Below, in pieces: positions 1 through 5,123 of a DNA stretch of 5,123 bases. The stretch's first letter is position 1, and every line of letters begins with the position of its first letter. The notes below the pieces were generated by a model. That model was not told the DNA's origin, ran no database searches, and saw only the letters and a list, made by a program, of their open reading frames with translations. Both the position numbers and the translations under genes were made by a program. The DNA comes from Comamonadaceae bacterium (GTDB lineage: Bacteria > Pseudomonadota > Gammaproteobacteria > Burkholderiales > Burkholderiaceae_C), in NCBI GenBank assembly GCA_021286965.1, contig JAJTBK010000354.1, forward strand, positions 1 to 5,123, in the 5' to 3' direction.

Positions 1-54
1 TTTCCCCGAGAGAATTTCATCGCCGACGATGAGCAGGCCAAAGCGCTGGGGCAT
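1..54 (-). CDS. CinA/MoaB-type molybdopterin-binding domain protein (competence/damage-inducible protein A), N-terminal fragment
   Basis: Only the first 18 codons are in the window; the gene runs off the left edge. They read MPQRFGLLIVGDEILSGK. The hydrophobic strand followed by GDEILSG is the hallmark start of the MoCF_biosynth fold shared by CinA, MoaB and MoeA, in which the G-D-E segment helps bind molybdopterin-like ligands. Betaproteobacteria often carry a short stand-alone version annotated as competence/damage-inducible protein A or molybdopterin-binding protein. Whether this one also has the C-terminal nicotinamide-nucleotide amidase domain of full CinA cannot be seen. The ATG at 54-52 is chosen because the motif begins right after it. 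No good Shine-Dalgarno sequence is visible upstream. The gene follows the EI24-family gene by 30 nt on the same strand, so it is probably the next member of the same transcription unit. The family assignment is fairly sure; the cellular role is not. Confidence 0.82.
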   Translation of the reverse strand, partial: MPQRFGLLIVGDEILSGK

Positions 55-84
55 GGTGGAACGCCAAAGAAGATAAACGGCAAA

Positions 85-984
85 TTATGGCGCCACCTCC
101 GGTGGCGGCAAGGCGGGTGCATCGCCTGCCTCCGGCGCCGGGACGGTCACCGGTACAGGTGCAGGCACAGGTGCTGACGCAACAGGCGCCTGGGCAGCGC
201 GCAGCTGCTCCAGCGCCGCCAGGCAGTAATGCGCAAACCAAAGCGAGGAAAACGCCAGCACCAAGGTGTAAATCCAAATGGCAATGGGTATCAACACCAC
301 GAAGGCCGCAGCAAACACCACACCCGAGGCCCAGACGATGCCCGGCGCCGCGCCCAGGTAGCCGCTGACCACGCCCATCACCAGCAAGCTCCAGCGGTGG
401 CGCGTGAGGATGGCGCGGCGCTCCTGGCTGTCGGCGTGTTCAGCCAAGGCGTCGAATACCCTGACGCGGAAGGTCAGCCAGCCCCAGATCAGCGGCGGCA
501 GCAGCAGCACCAGGGGGGGTATCAGCCACAACGGCATGGACAACAGCAGGCCCAGCAGCGCCAGCAGGGTCGAGCCCAGCATCCAGCCCAGGCCGAGCAG
601 CAGCGTGCCGCCGCGCTTGCGCTCGAGCGCCGGAAAGCGCCGCTGCGCCACCAGGCTGACCAGCGCCGGCGTCATGAAAATGCCCACCAGCAGCAGGGCC
701 ACGATGACCACGGCCGGCGTCACCGCCAGAATGACGAGCAGCGGAGCCACCAGCGCCGGCAGGTCTTTCAAGCCCCAGTTTTGCAGCCATTGCCAGAGGC
801 TGGAGAGCCAGCTCGTGCCTTCGAGCACGGTGCGCACCCACAGCACGCCGGCACCCCAATAAAAATAATGCAGCCCCAGCGCCAGCGCCGCCATGAAGGC
901 CAGCGGCAGCAGCGAGAGCGCAATCACACGCGGATGCAGGCAGTACGCCACCGCGCGCCAGAAGGAGTCAAACAGCAGTCCCAT
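85..984 (-). CDS. EI24 domain-containing (CysZ-like) inner-membrane protein
   Basis: A 299-residue integral membrane protein that I assign to the EI24/CysZ-like family (DUF540). CysZ members are linked to sulfate uptake, but most betaproteobacterial paralogues have no proven substrate, so no transport role is claimed. The N-terminus (MGLLFDSFWRAVAYCLHPR) is typical of the family: a short amphipathic stretch before the first hydrophobic segment (about residues 20-43). Long hydrophobic blocks follow at about 78-113, 127-170 and 202-255. A conserved-looking polar loop lies near 171-200 (FRVRVFDALAEHAD). The tail from about 263 to 299 is low-complexity Pro/Ala/Val and is probably a disordered cytoplasmic extension. 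The ATG at 984 is preferred; an in-frame TTG at 993 would add only three residues. No clear ribosome binding site is seen. The upstream desaturase gene stops 15 nt before this ATG, which suggests co-transcription. Family call is good; function unknown. Confidence 0.85.
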   Translation of the reverse strand: MGLLFDSFWRAVAYCLHPRVIALSLLPLAFMAALALGLHYFYWGAGVLWVRTVLEGTSWLSSLWQWLQNWGLKDLPALVAPLLVILAVTPAVVIVALLLVGIFMTPALVSLVAQRRFPALERKRGGTLLLGLGWMLGSTLLALLGLLLSMPLWLIPPLVLLLPPLIWGWLTFRVRVFDALAEHADSQERRAILTRHRWSLLVMGVVSGYLGAAPGIVWASGVVFAAAFVVLIPIAIWIYTLVLAFSSLWFAHYCLAALEQLRAAQAPVASAPVPAPVPVTVPAPEAGDAPALPPPEVAP

Positions 985-999
985 GGGAGCCAAGCATAC

Positions 1000-1986
1000 C
1001 TAGGTTCGCCGCCACAGGCGCAACAGGCCAAGTTTTTGCTGCTGCCAAAAGCCTTGGCCGTAGTCGCGCAGCCGCCCCTGGGCGTCGGGCTCGACCTGGT
1101 CACGGATGCCGGTGGGCGCGTAGCCCGGGGCAAAGCAGGCGGTGCCAAACAGCATGTCCCACCACGGCAGCAGGACGCCAAAGTTATGTCCGCCCAGCAC
1201 CTGCTGTCCAACTGGCCCGCTCTCGTGCCCCAGGCCGATGGCGTGGTGCAGGCGGTGAAAGCGGGGGCTGACCCACAGGCGCTCACCCCAACGGCCGAAA
1301 TGCAGGCGCAGATTGGCGTGTTGCAGGCTCTCGGACAGCTGCGTAATGGCGACGATGGCAACGAACTGCCCCGGTGCCACGCCAATGCACTGCGCCACGA
1401 TGACGATGATGAGGTGGCCCAGTAAATCGTCGAGCAGGTGGTTGCGGTTGTCGGTCCACATCGTCATCTGGCGCTGCGAGTGGTGCAGCGCGTGCAACTG
1501 CCACCACCAGTCCCAGCGGTGCTGCGCCCGGTGCACGCCGTATTGCAGCAAGTCGAGCAGCAGCAGGTACAGCAGCAGGCTGACCCAGGGTAGATCGGTC
1601 ACTCCGGGCCACAAGGCATCGAGCTGCCAGGCACTTTGGCCCTGCACGTGCAGCCAGCCTTGTAGCGCATCGGTGAACGGATCCAGGGTAAAAAACAGCA
1701 CCAGGCGGAACAACCCCAGGCGGTGGATGAGGGTGTAGAGCAAGTCGGTGCGCACCGCCTGGCGGTCGGTCATTGGCTCCACCGGGCGCCAGCGCTGCAG
1801 CGGTGCCAACACCAGCAGCAGCAGCACCAACTGCAGCAGCCCCACCAGCAGCCAGCCCGTAGCGCCATAGGCGTCTTCGAGCCAACTCCCCCCACCGCAG
1901 GCGAACAGAAGAGGTTGCACCAGCTGCTCGAACAGCTGCTGCTGGGCTTCATCGAACAGGCTACCAAGCCACTGCAGGGAATTCAT
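1000..1986 (-). CDS. Sterol desaturase / fatty acid hydroxylase superfamily protein
   Basis: A 328-residue multi-pass membrane protein with the three histidine boxes that bind the di-iron centre of the fatty acid hydroxylase superfamily. These are HRAQH at residues 152-156 (HX3H), HALHH at 165-169 (HX2HH) and HRLHH at 244-248 (HX2HH). Further family-typical histidines are at 223 (LQHANL), 254 (GLGHE) and 267 (GGHNFG). Hydrophobic segments at about 44-63, 89-102, 134-150 and 190-213 would anchor it in the inner membrane with the His boxes on the cytoplasmic side. By family it should use O2 to hydroxylate or desaturate a lipid (fatty acyl chain, sterol-like or hopanoid-like compound); the substrate cannot be read from the sequence. 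The reading frame is open to 2094, but the start at 1986 is chosen because its ATG overlaps the TGA of the deacetylase gene (ATGA), a classic translational-coupling arrangement. A weak purine-rich site (AGGGCGGA) lies about 9 nt upstream. All catalytic histidines are present, so it is probably active. Confidence 0.9.
   Translation of the reverse strand: MNSLQWLGSLFDEAQQQLFEQLVQPLLFACGGGSWLEDAYGATGWLLVGLLQLVLLLLVLAPLQRWRPVEPMTDRQAVRTDLLYTLIHRLGLFRLVLFFTLDPFTDALQGWLHVQGQSAWQLDALWPGVTDLPWVSLLLYLLLLDLLQYGVHRAQHRWDWWWQLHALHHSQRQMTMWTDNRNHLLDDLLGHLIIVIVAQCIGVAPGQFVAIVAITQLSESLQHANLRLHFGRWGERLWVSPRFHRLHHAIGLGHESGPVGQQVLGGHNFGVLLPWWDMLFGTACFAPGYAPTGIRDQVEPDAQGRLRDYGQGFWQQQKLGLLRLWRRT
1983..1986 (-). 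promoter_or_regulatory. ATGA stop/start overlap (translational coupling site)
   Basis: On the minus strand the four bases ATGA contain both the start codon of the desaturase/hydroxylase gene (1986-1984) and the stop codon TGA of the deacetylase gene (1985-1983). Such overlaps usually let ribosomes terminate and re-initiate. The overlap both supports the chosen hydroxylase start and shows that the two genes share an mRNA. Confidence 0.85.
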
Positions 1987-2771
1987 GGCCACGTTCCGCC
2001 CTGTACATATGCGGGGTGCTGACTCAGGGTGCGAAAGCAAAAGCCGCGCGCCTTCAAGCCGATGAGGAGAGGTTCCAGCACGGCGGGCGCCCAAGGGTCT
2101 TGGCGCGACCAGATGCCCAAGTGGGCCAGCAAGATATCGCCACTTTGGATACGCTGCAGCGCCTGCTGCAGCAAATGGGCGTTGCTATAGCGCGCGCTGG
2201 GCAGCTCATCGCCCAAAAAACCGGCCGGACTCCAGCCTACATGGCGGTAGCCACATGCCTGCGCCGCCTGCAGCAGCTGCGGCGAGGTTTTGCCCGCCGG
2301 GGCGCGAAACAGCGGCAGGGGGGCGACGCCGGTCAGCGCCTGCAGGCGGTCGGCGGCACGGCGGATGTCGGCGCAGTAGGCGCCGGCATCGAGTACTTGC
2401 ACGCGGCTCGGGCCGTCACCACCGGTGGCCCGCAGGCGCAGATGCGCGCCGGACAGGTCGGCTTGCCACACCAGGTGGCTCCAGGTGTGCGAAGCAAACT
2501 CATGCCCCTCGGCCGCACGGGCGCGCCACCAGGGGGCCCAATGTGCACCCAGGCTGCCATCTCCAACCTGGGTGGCTTCCTGGGCCGCGAAAAAGGTCAC
2601 ACGCACCTGCTGGCGCTGCAGCACCTGGGCGATCTGCTCGGCCACCCCCATGTGGCCAGTATCGAACGTCAGGTAGAGTGGTTTTTTACAGTCATTTTCG
2701 GCTCTGGCGCTTGCCAGTAAAGCGCTAGTAGCTATGAAAATAATAGTGAATCGAGTACTAGCGCGGCGCAT
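1983..2771 (-). CDS. Exported polysaccharide deacetylase (NodB-homology) family protein with atypical TFDT motif
   Basis: A 262-residue protein with an N-terminal signal peptide (residues 1-24: RR near the start, hydrophobic core, then ASARA|EN as likely signal peptidase I site), so the mature protein should be periplasmic. Family-4 carbohydrate esterase motifs follow. Motif 1 is LTFDTGH (34-40), with catalytic-base Asp37 but Thr38 where the usual metal-binding second Asp sits. Motif 2 is HTWSH (His95, His99). Motif 3 is FRAPAG (155-160; Arg kept, the usual Tyr replaced). The last His motif is LLAHLG (His217). Canonical members use a metal to remove N- or O-acetyl groups from chitin-like polymers, peptidoglycan or exopolysaccharide. 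The substrate here is unknown, and the Thr substitution makes activity less certain. An in-frame ATG at 2792 would add seven residues ahead of the signal peptide; 2771 is preferred because it gives a standard leader. Its start overlaps the propeller gene by 14 nt and its stop overlaps the hydroxylase gene. Confidence 0.87.
   Translation of the reverse strand: MRRASTRFTIIFIATSALLASARAENDCKKPLYLTFDTGHMGVAEQIAQVLQRQQVRVTFFAAQEATQVGDGSLGAHWAPWWRARAAEGHEFASHTWSHLVWQADLSGAHLRLRATGGDGPSRVQVLDAGAYCADIRRAADRLQALTGVAPLPLFRAPAGKTSPQLLQAAQACGYRHVGWSPAGFLGDELPSARYSNAHLLQQALQRIQSGDILLAHLGIWSRQDPWAPAVLEPLLIGLKARGFCFRTLSQHPAYVQGGTWP
2700..2746. repeat. Palindromic repeat-like element inside the deacetylase signal-peptide region
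   Basis: The plus strand shows a perfect 6-bp inverted repeat, GCGCTT (2707-2712) and AAGCGC (2720-2725), with a 7-nt loop. It is flanked by AGTAGCTATGAAAATAATAG, and the surroundings are richer in A/T than the neighbouring coding sequence. From memory, similar palindromes (TAGCTGCTAGCGCTT...CAAGCGC followed by an AGAGGCC-like end) are scattered between genes in Comamonadaceae genomes. That identification is recollection and was not searched. The element encodes residues 9-24 of the deacetylase, which is its signal-peptide core and cleavage site. Confidence 0.5.
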
Positions 2772-3741
2772 GTTGCAACGTCCAGACACCATGCGGTGAT
2801 TTGCCGACGTTCACCTGGCGCAGGACTTTTTTCTCTTTCATGTCGATCACCGTCAAGCGCCGTGCCCAGCGCGAGCTGACAAAAATCAAGCGCCCATCGG
2901 CAGAAACGTCCATGCAGTCGGGCCCGCCCGGCGCCGGGTAGCTTTCGACCACGCTCAGGTTTTGCATGTCGATCTTGCTGATGGTATTGGCCACCCGGTT
3001 GCTGACCAGCAGATGGCGCCCATCGCCAAGGGCGCGAAACGCGTGCGCCCCCTTGCCCGTCGGGATGTTGCCAATGCTGCGCGGCTGGGTCGTAGAAATG
3101 TCGAACACCTGCACGCTATCGCCGCCAGTCAGGCCGACGAACAGCAGCTTGCCATCCGGGCGGCCATAGAGGTCAGCCGGCATGGATCCGGTCGGAATAC
3201 GCCAGCGCACGGTCTGGGTCGCCAGGTCGATGGCGACCAGCTCGTCGCTGTCTTGCATGGTCGAGTACAGCGTGGTGCTGTGGCTGTCGATCCACAGATG
3301 GCTGGGCGTGCGCCCAGTGGGCACACGCTTGACCAGGGTCGGGGAGCTGCCATCCCAGCGGTAGAAATCGATATGGTCAAGCCGGTTGGCCGCCGTCACC
3401 AGCCAACGCATATCGGGAGAAAACCGCAGATGGTAGGGATCGACGATACCGCGCAGCGTGTGCTGTACCTGGGCTGTACGCGGATCGACAAAGGTCAGGG
3501 TATCACCCAATGCATTGGCGACGATGAGGGATTTTTCATCCGGGGTCAGGTAGAGGTGGTGCGGCTCCTTACCCGTCGGGATGCGGGCCTGCTCACGCCA
3601 GGTCTGCGGATCGATGACGCTGATGCTGGCATCGAGCGAATTGAGCACGAACACAGGCGGCGCCACCGCATGGGCTGCTGGAACCATTTGTACCCCCAGC
3701 AGCAGGGCCGCCACCACACCTCGCCATCTCACGATCGACAT
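2758..3741 (-). CDS. Exported YVTN/YncE-family seven-bladed beta-propeller protein
   Basis: A 327-residue protein with a signal peptide (residues 1-25, ending AAHA|VAPP) followed by a full set of YVTN-type blades. The repeating pattern (hydrophobic strand, Asn/Ser turn, strand ending in VID/FVD-like) occurs seven times: about residues 30-44 (FVLNSLDASISVID), 71-86, 113-128, 157-172, 199-214, 244-258 and 285-300. In addition, PTG turns recur at 55-57, 141-143, 183-185 and 227-229. Seven repeats match a closed seven-bladed propeller. YncE-like proteins are periplasmic and act in binding or scaffolding; some relatives bind DNA or metals, and no enzyme residues can be named here. The ATG at 3741 gives a clean leader; AAGG lies immediately before it, too close for an ideal Shine-Dalgarno site. 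The gene begins 59 nt after rsuA ends and overlaps the deacetylase start by 14 nt, so it is probably the first gene of the envelope cassette. Function unknown. Confidence 0.87.
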   Translation of the reverse strand: MSIVRWRGVVAALLLGVQMVPAAHAVAPPVFVLNSLDASISVIDPQTWREQARIPTGKEPHHLYLTPDEKSLIVANALGDTLTFVDPRTAQVQHTLRGIVDPYHLRFSPDMRWLVTAANRLDHIDFYRWDGSSPTLVKRVPTGRTPSHLWIDSHSTTLYSTMQDSDELVAIDLATQTVRWRIPTGSMPADLYGRPDGKLLFVGLTGGDSVQVFDISTTQPRSIGNIPTGKGAHAFRALGDGRHLLVSNRVANTISKIDMQNLSVVESYPAPGGPDCMDVSADGRLIFVSSRWARRLTVIDMKEKKVLRQVNVGKSPHGVWTLQHAPR

Positions 3742-3800
3742 CCTTACAAAATTTTTGCCATGCACTGCGCCAGTGTAGCCAGCACTTGGCGACACCCGGC
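3742..3800 (-). other. Intergenic region between rsuA and the propeller gene
   Basis: This 59-nt gap is the widest one between protein genes in the window and is the natural place for a promoter of the downstream cassette. I see no convincing -35/-10 pair. A short imperfect hairpin (3769-3790, arms GCCAGTG and CACTTGGC with one bulged base) is present but lacks a following T-tract, so it is not a clear terminator. A promoter could also lie inside the 3' end of rsuA. Confidence 0.35.
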
Positions 3801-4547
3801 TTACACCGCCACGAGCAACGCCAGATCTGCCGGCGTCAGCCAACGCCACTGCCCTGGCGCCATCTCCGCCGGCAGCGCCAGAGCGCCCATACGCCAGCGG
3901 TGCAAGCCCTCGACCCGGTTACCCACTGCAGCCACCATGCGTTTGACCTGGTGGTACTTGCCTTGCGTCAAGGTCAAATCGATGGTGGTGGGCGCCAGCA
4001 CGTCGCAAGCGGCCGCCTGCACGGGCCGGGGATCATCATCGAGCACCACCCCGGCCAGCAGCTGCTGCACCTGGGCCGGCGCAATGGCGTGCTTGAGCTG
4101 CACCCGGTACACCTTGGGCACATGCTTTTTCGGCGAACTCAGACGATGGATAAACTGGCCATCGTCACTGAGCAAGAGCAGACCGGTCGTATCCTGATCC
4201 AGACGTCCGACCGCCTGCACCCCTTGCAGCCCCCCTTTGCATGGACGCTGCCGTAAGGGCGCGGGCAACAGGGTGTAGATACTCGGATACGCCGAAGGTT
4301 TTTGCGAACATTCGGTGCCCGCCGGCTTGTGCAGCATGACGTAGGCCTTGGCGTGGTATTCCCAATCCACCCCTTGCACACGCAGGCGCAGGCCCTCAGG
4401 ATTGACCTCCTGCAGAGCATCGGTGCACGGCACAGGCGGCTCGGTGGCATCCGTACCATACAGCTGTACCCAACCTTGCTGCACCAGTCCGGCACATACG
4501 CGCCGCGTGCCAAACCCTTGTGAATAGAGAATTTCTTGCAGCTGCAT
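3801..4547 (-). CDS. rsuA: 16S rRNA pseudouridine(516) synthase RsuA
   Basis: A 248-residue enzyme of the RsuA/RluB/E/F family that converts uridine 516 of 16S rRNA to pseudouridine during small-subunit assembly in the cytoplasm. An S4-like RNA-binding domain occupies about residues 1-60 (MQLQEILYSQGFGTRR at the start). The catalytic domain follows, with HKPAG (73-77), the active-site loop GRLDQDTTG (114-122, nucleophile Asp117), KVYRV (145-149, stacking Tyr147) and GKYHQVKRM (196-204). The DTTGLLLLSDDGQ and GKYHQVKRMVAAVGN stretches resemble E. coli RsuA more than RluB, RluE or RluF. Residues 101-110, between HKPAG and the active loop, are slightly longer than in E. coli. The frame stays open upstream through the terminator and 5S gene, but homology begins at the ATG at 4547. 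No Shine-Dalgarno site is evident; the leader is AT-rich. The gene lies directly behind the rrn terminator on the same strand. Confidence 0.92.
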   Translation of the reverse strand: MQLQEILYSQGFGTRRVCAGLVQQGWVQLYGTDATEPPVPCTDALQEVNPEGLRLRVQGVDWEYHAKAYVMLHKPAGTECSQKPSAYPSIYTLLPAPLRQRPCKGGLQGVQAVGRLDQDTTGLLLLSDDGQFIHRLSSPKKHVPKVYRVQLKHAIAPAQVQQLLAGVVLDDDPRPVQAAACDVLAPTTIDLTLTQGKYHQVKRMVAAVGNRVEGLHRWRMGALALPAEMAPGQWRWLTPADLALLVAV

Positions 4548-4571
4548 ATGGTGCCAAATAAATAAAACGCC

Positions 4572-4611
4572 AAAAAAACAAAACCCCTCCACTCGAGAGA
4601 GTGAAGGGGTT
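4572..4611 (-). terminator. Intrinsic terminator of the rRNA operon
   Basis: A near-perfect 13-bp inverted repeat (4582-4594 and 4599-4611, loop 4595-4598) forms a strong GC-rich stem. On the minus strand it contains one U-G wobble (positions 4604 and 4589) and is followed by a run of T's broken by one G (4583-4572). It begins 15 nt after the 5S rRNA 3' end, so it is the expected end point of rrn transcription. Its T-tract ends about 25 nt before the rsuA start codon. Confidence 0.92.
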
Positions 4612-4626
4612 AGTTTGCTATTAATA

Positions 4627-4740
4627 GCCTGACGATGACCTACTTTCACACGGGAATCCGCACTATCATCGGCGCGAAGTCGTTTCACTGTCCTGTTCGG
4701 GATGGGAAGGAGTGGTTCCAACTTGCTATGGTCATCAGGC
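4627..4740 (-). rRNA. rrf: 5S ribosomal RNA (complete)
   Basis: About 114 nt on the minus strand. The ends GCCTGATGAC and GTCATCGTCAGGC pair to form helix I. The conserved internal segments TCCCATCCCGAACAG (loop C region) and GATGATAGTG are present, as expected for a betaproteobacterial 5S rRNA. It lies between the 23S gene and the rrn terminator, the usual 23S-5S order. The exact mature ends may differ by one or two bases. Confidence 0.96.
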
Positions 4741-4851
4741 TTAAACTTTGTGCTCTCTTGATATGAGATCAAGAGAGCGAATTCATAGAATCGAATCGGT
4801 ATTTGATTGCGTCACTTGGCATAACAACCTTGACATGAACGTCAAAGTTAT
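4741..4851 (-). other. 23S-5S internal transcribed spacer with processing stems
   Basis: This 111-nt spacer holds no gene. It has a perfect 11-bp inverted repeat (4752-4762 and 4768-4778, 5-nt loop 4763-4767). A 7-bp complementary pair, AACTTTG (4744-4750) and CAAAGTT (4843-4849), could close the whole spacer into one domain. A small 5-bp stem lies at 4830-4834 and 4841-4845, competing in part with the long-range pair. No T-tract follows the 11-bp hairpin, so it is more likely a ribonuclease processing or folding element than a terminator. Confidence 0.7.
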
Positions 4852-5123
4852 AGGGTCAAGCCGCACGAGCAATTAGTACTGGTTAGCTTAACGCATTACT
4901 GCGCTTCCACACCCAGCCTATCAACGTCCTGGTCTAGAACGACTCTTTAGGGGGCTCGGGGCCCCGGCAGATCTCATCTTGAAACGAGTTTCCCGCTTAG
5001 ATGCTTTCAGCGGTTATCTCTTCCACACTTAGCTACCCTGCGATGCCACTGGCGTGACAACAGGTACACCAGAGGTGTGTCCACTCCGGTCCTCTCGTAC
5101 TAGGAGCAGGCTTCCTCAAATCT
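4852..5123 (-). rRNA. rrl: 23S ribosomal RNA, 3' end (partial)
   Basis: The last roughly 270 nt of 23S rRNA on the minus strand; the gene continues beyond the right edge. The universally conserved sarcin-ricin loop (AGTACGAGAGGACC on the minus strand) is at about 5101-5088, with domain VI helices following it. The 3' end reads CTAACCAGTACTAATTGCTCG then GCGGCTTGACCC, matching the terminal helix region of proteobacterial 23S. The 3' boundary is placed at 4852 by comparison with the usual GGCTTAACCTT end and may be off by a few bases. Confidence 0.95.

Noticed and set aside
985..993. TTG start at 993 for the EI24 gene
   Set aside because: It adds only three residues (counting the start) and has no better ribosome binding site; the ATG at 984 matches the usual family N-terminus.
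229..1425. Long open frame on the plus strand (398 codons) antisense to the EI24 and desaturase genes
   Set aside because: Its product is Gln/His/Arg-rich low-complexity sequence, which is what the antisense of Leu-rich (CTG) membrane proteins gives in high-GC DNA. It spans two well-supported genes and shows no domain.
2016..2720. Plus-strand open frame of 234 codons opposite the deacetylase gene
   Set aside because: The opposite strand carries NodB-family motifs and a signal peptide; this frame has neither domain nor plausible start context.
3769..3790. Possible terminator hairpin after rsuA
   Set aside because: The stem is short with a bulged base and is not followed by a T-tract on the minus strand; the next T's come more than 15 nt later and are mixed with A's.
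3742..3849. Longer N-terminus for the propeller protein starting at GTG 3849 or 3765
   Set aside because: Either would put non-hydrophobic residues ahead of a normal signal peptide, and the longer one overlaps the end of rsuA; the ATG at 3741 gives a standard leader.
2962..4197. Long open frame on the plus strand (411 codons) antisense to the propeller and rsuA genes
   Set aside because: It crosses the boundary between two clear minus-strand genes, has no recognisable motif, and is explained by high-GC codon structure on the opposite strand.
4751..4760. boxA-like antitermination sequence (TGCTCTCTTG) on the plus strand in the 23S-5S spacer
   Set aside because: The rRNA operon is transcribed from the minus strand, so a plus-strand match would not act in it; the bases are explained as one arm of the 11-bp hairpin.
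4548..4772. N-terminal extension of rsuA upstream to 4772
   Set aside because: It would run through the rrn terminator and the 5S rRNA gene and begin at a TTG; RsuA homology starts at the ATG at 4547.

Overview
All genes in this window lie on the minus strand. The high-GC coding sequence, the 23S/5S rRNA sequences and the protein families point to a betaproteobacterium of the order Burkholderiales, probably Comamonadaceae (Acidovorax-like). This placement is a judgement from sequence character, not from a database search.

In transcription order (right to left) the window starts with the end of a ribosomal RNA operon. It holds the 3' end of 23S rRNA (about 5123-4852), a 23S-5S spacer with a perfect 11-bp hairpin, a complete 5S rRNA (4740-4627) and a strong intrinsic terminator (4611-4572). 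Only about 25 nt after the terminator's T-tract comes a gene for RsuA, the 16S rRNA pseudouridine-516 synthase (4547-3801).

After a 58-nt gap (3800-3743, plus the start region) comes a compact run of genes. These are an exported seven-bladed YVTN/YncE-type beta-propeller protein (3741-2758), an exported polysaccharide-deacetylase-family protein (2771-1983, overlapping its predecessor by 14 nt), a sterol desaturase/fatty acid hydroxylase-family membrane protein (1986-1000, ATGA overlap with its predecessor), an EI24/CysZ-like membrane protein (984-85, 15-nt gap), and the first 18 codons of a CinA/MoaB-type molybdopterin-binding-domain protein (54-1, 30-nt gap). The spacing suggests one transcription unit, at least for the first three genes. 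Those three would place a periplasmic propeller, a periplasmic carbohydrate- or amide-hydrolase-like protein and an inner-membrane di-iron lipid hydroxylase in one envelope-related cassette. Their joint function is unknown, and the link is inference from gene order.

Notable points are: a deacetylase whose canonical metal-binding Asp is Thr (TFDT instead of TFDD); a palindromic, repeat-like element that encodes almost exactly the hydrophobic core and cleavage site of that protein's signal peptide; and rsuA placed so close behind the rrn terminator that it has little room for its own promoter. No mobile element, CRISPR array or tRNA was seen, and no gene-free stretch exceeds 300 bases.
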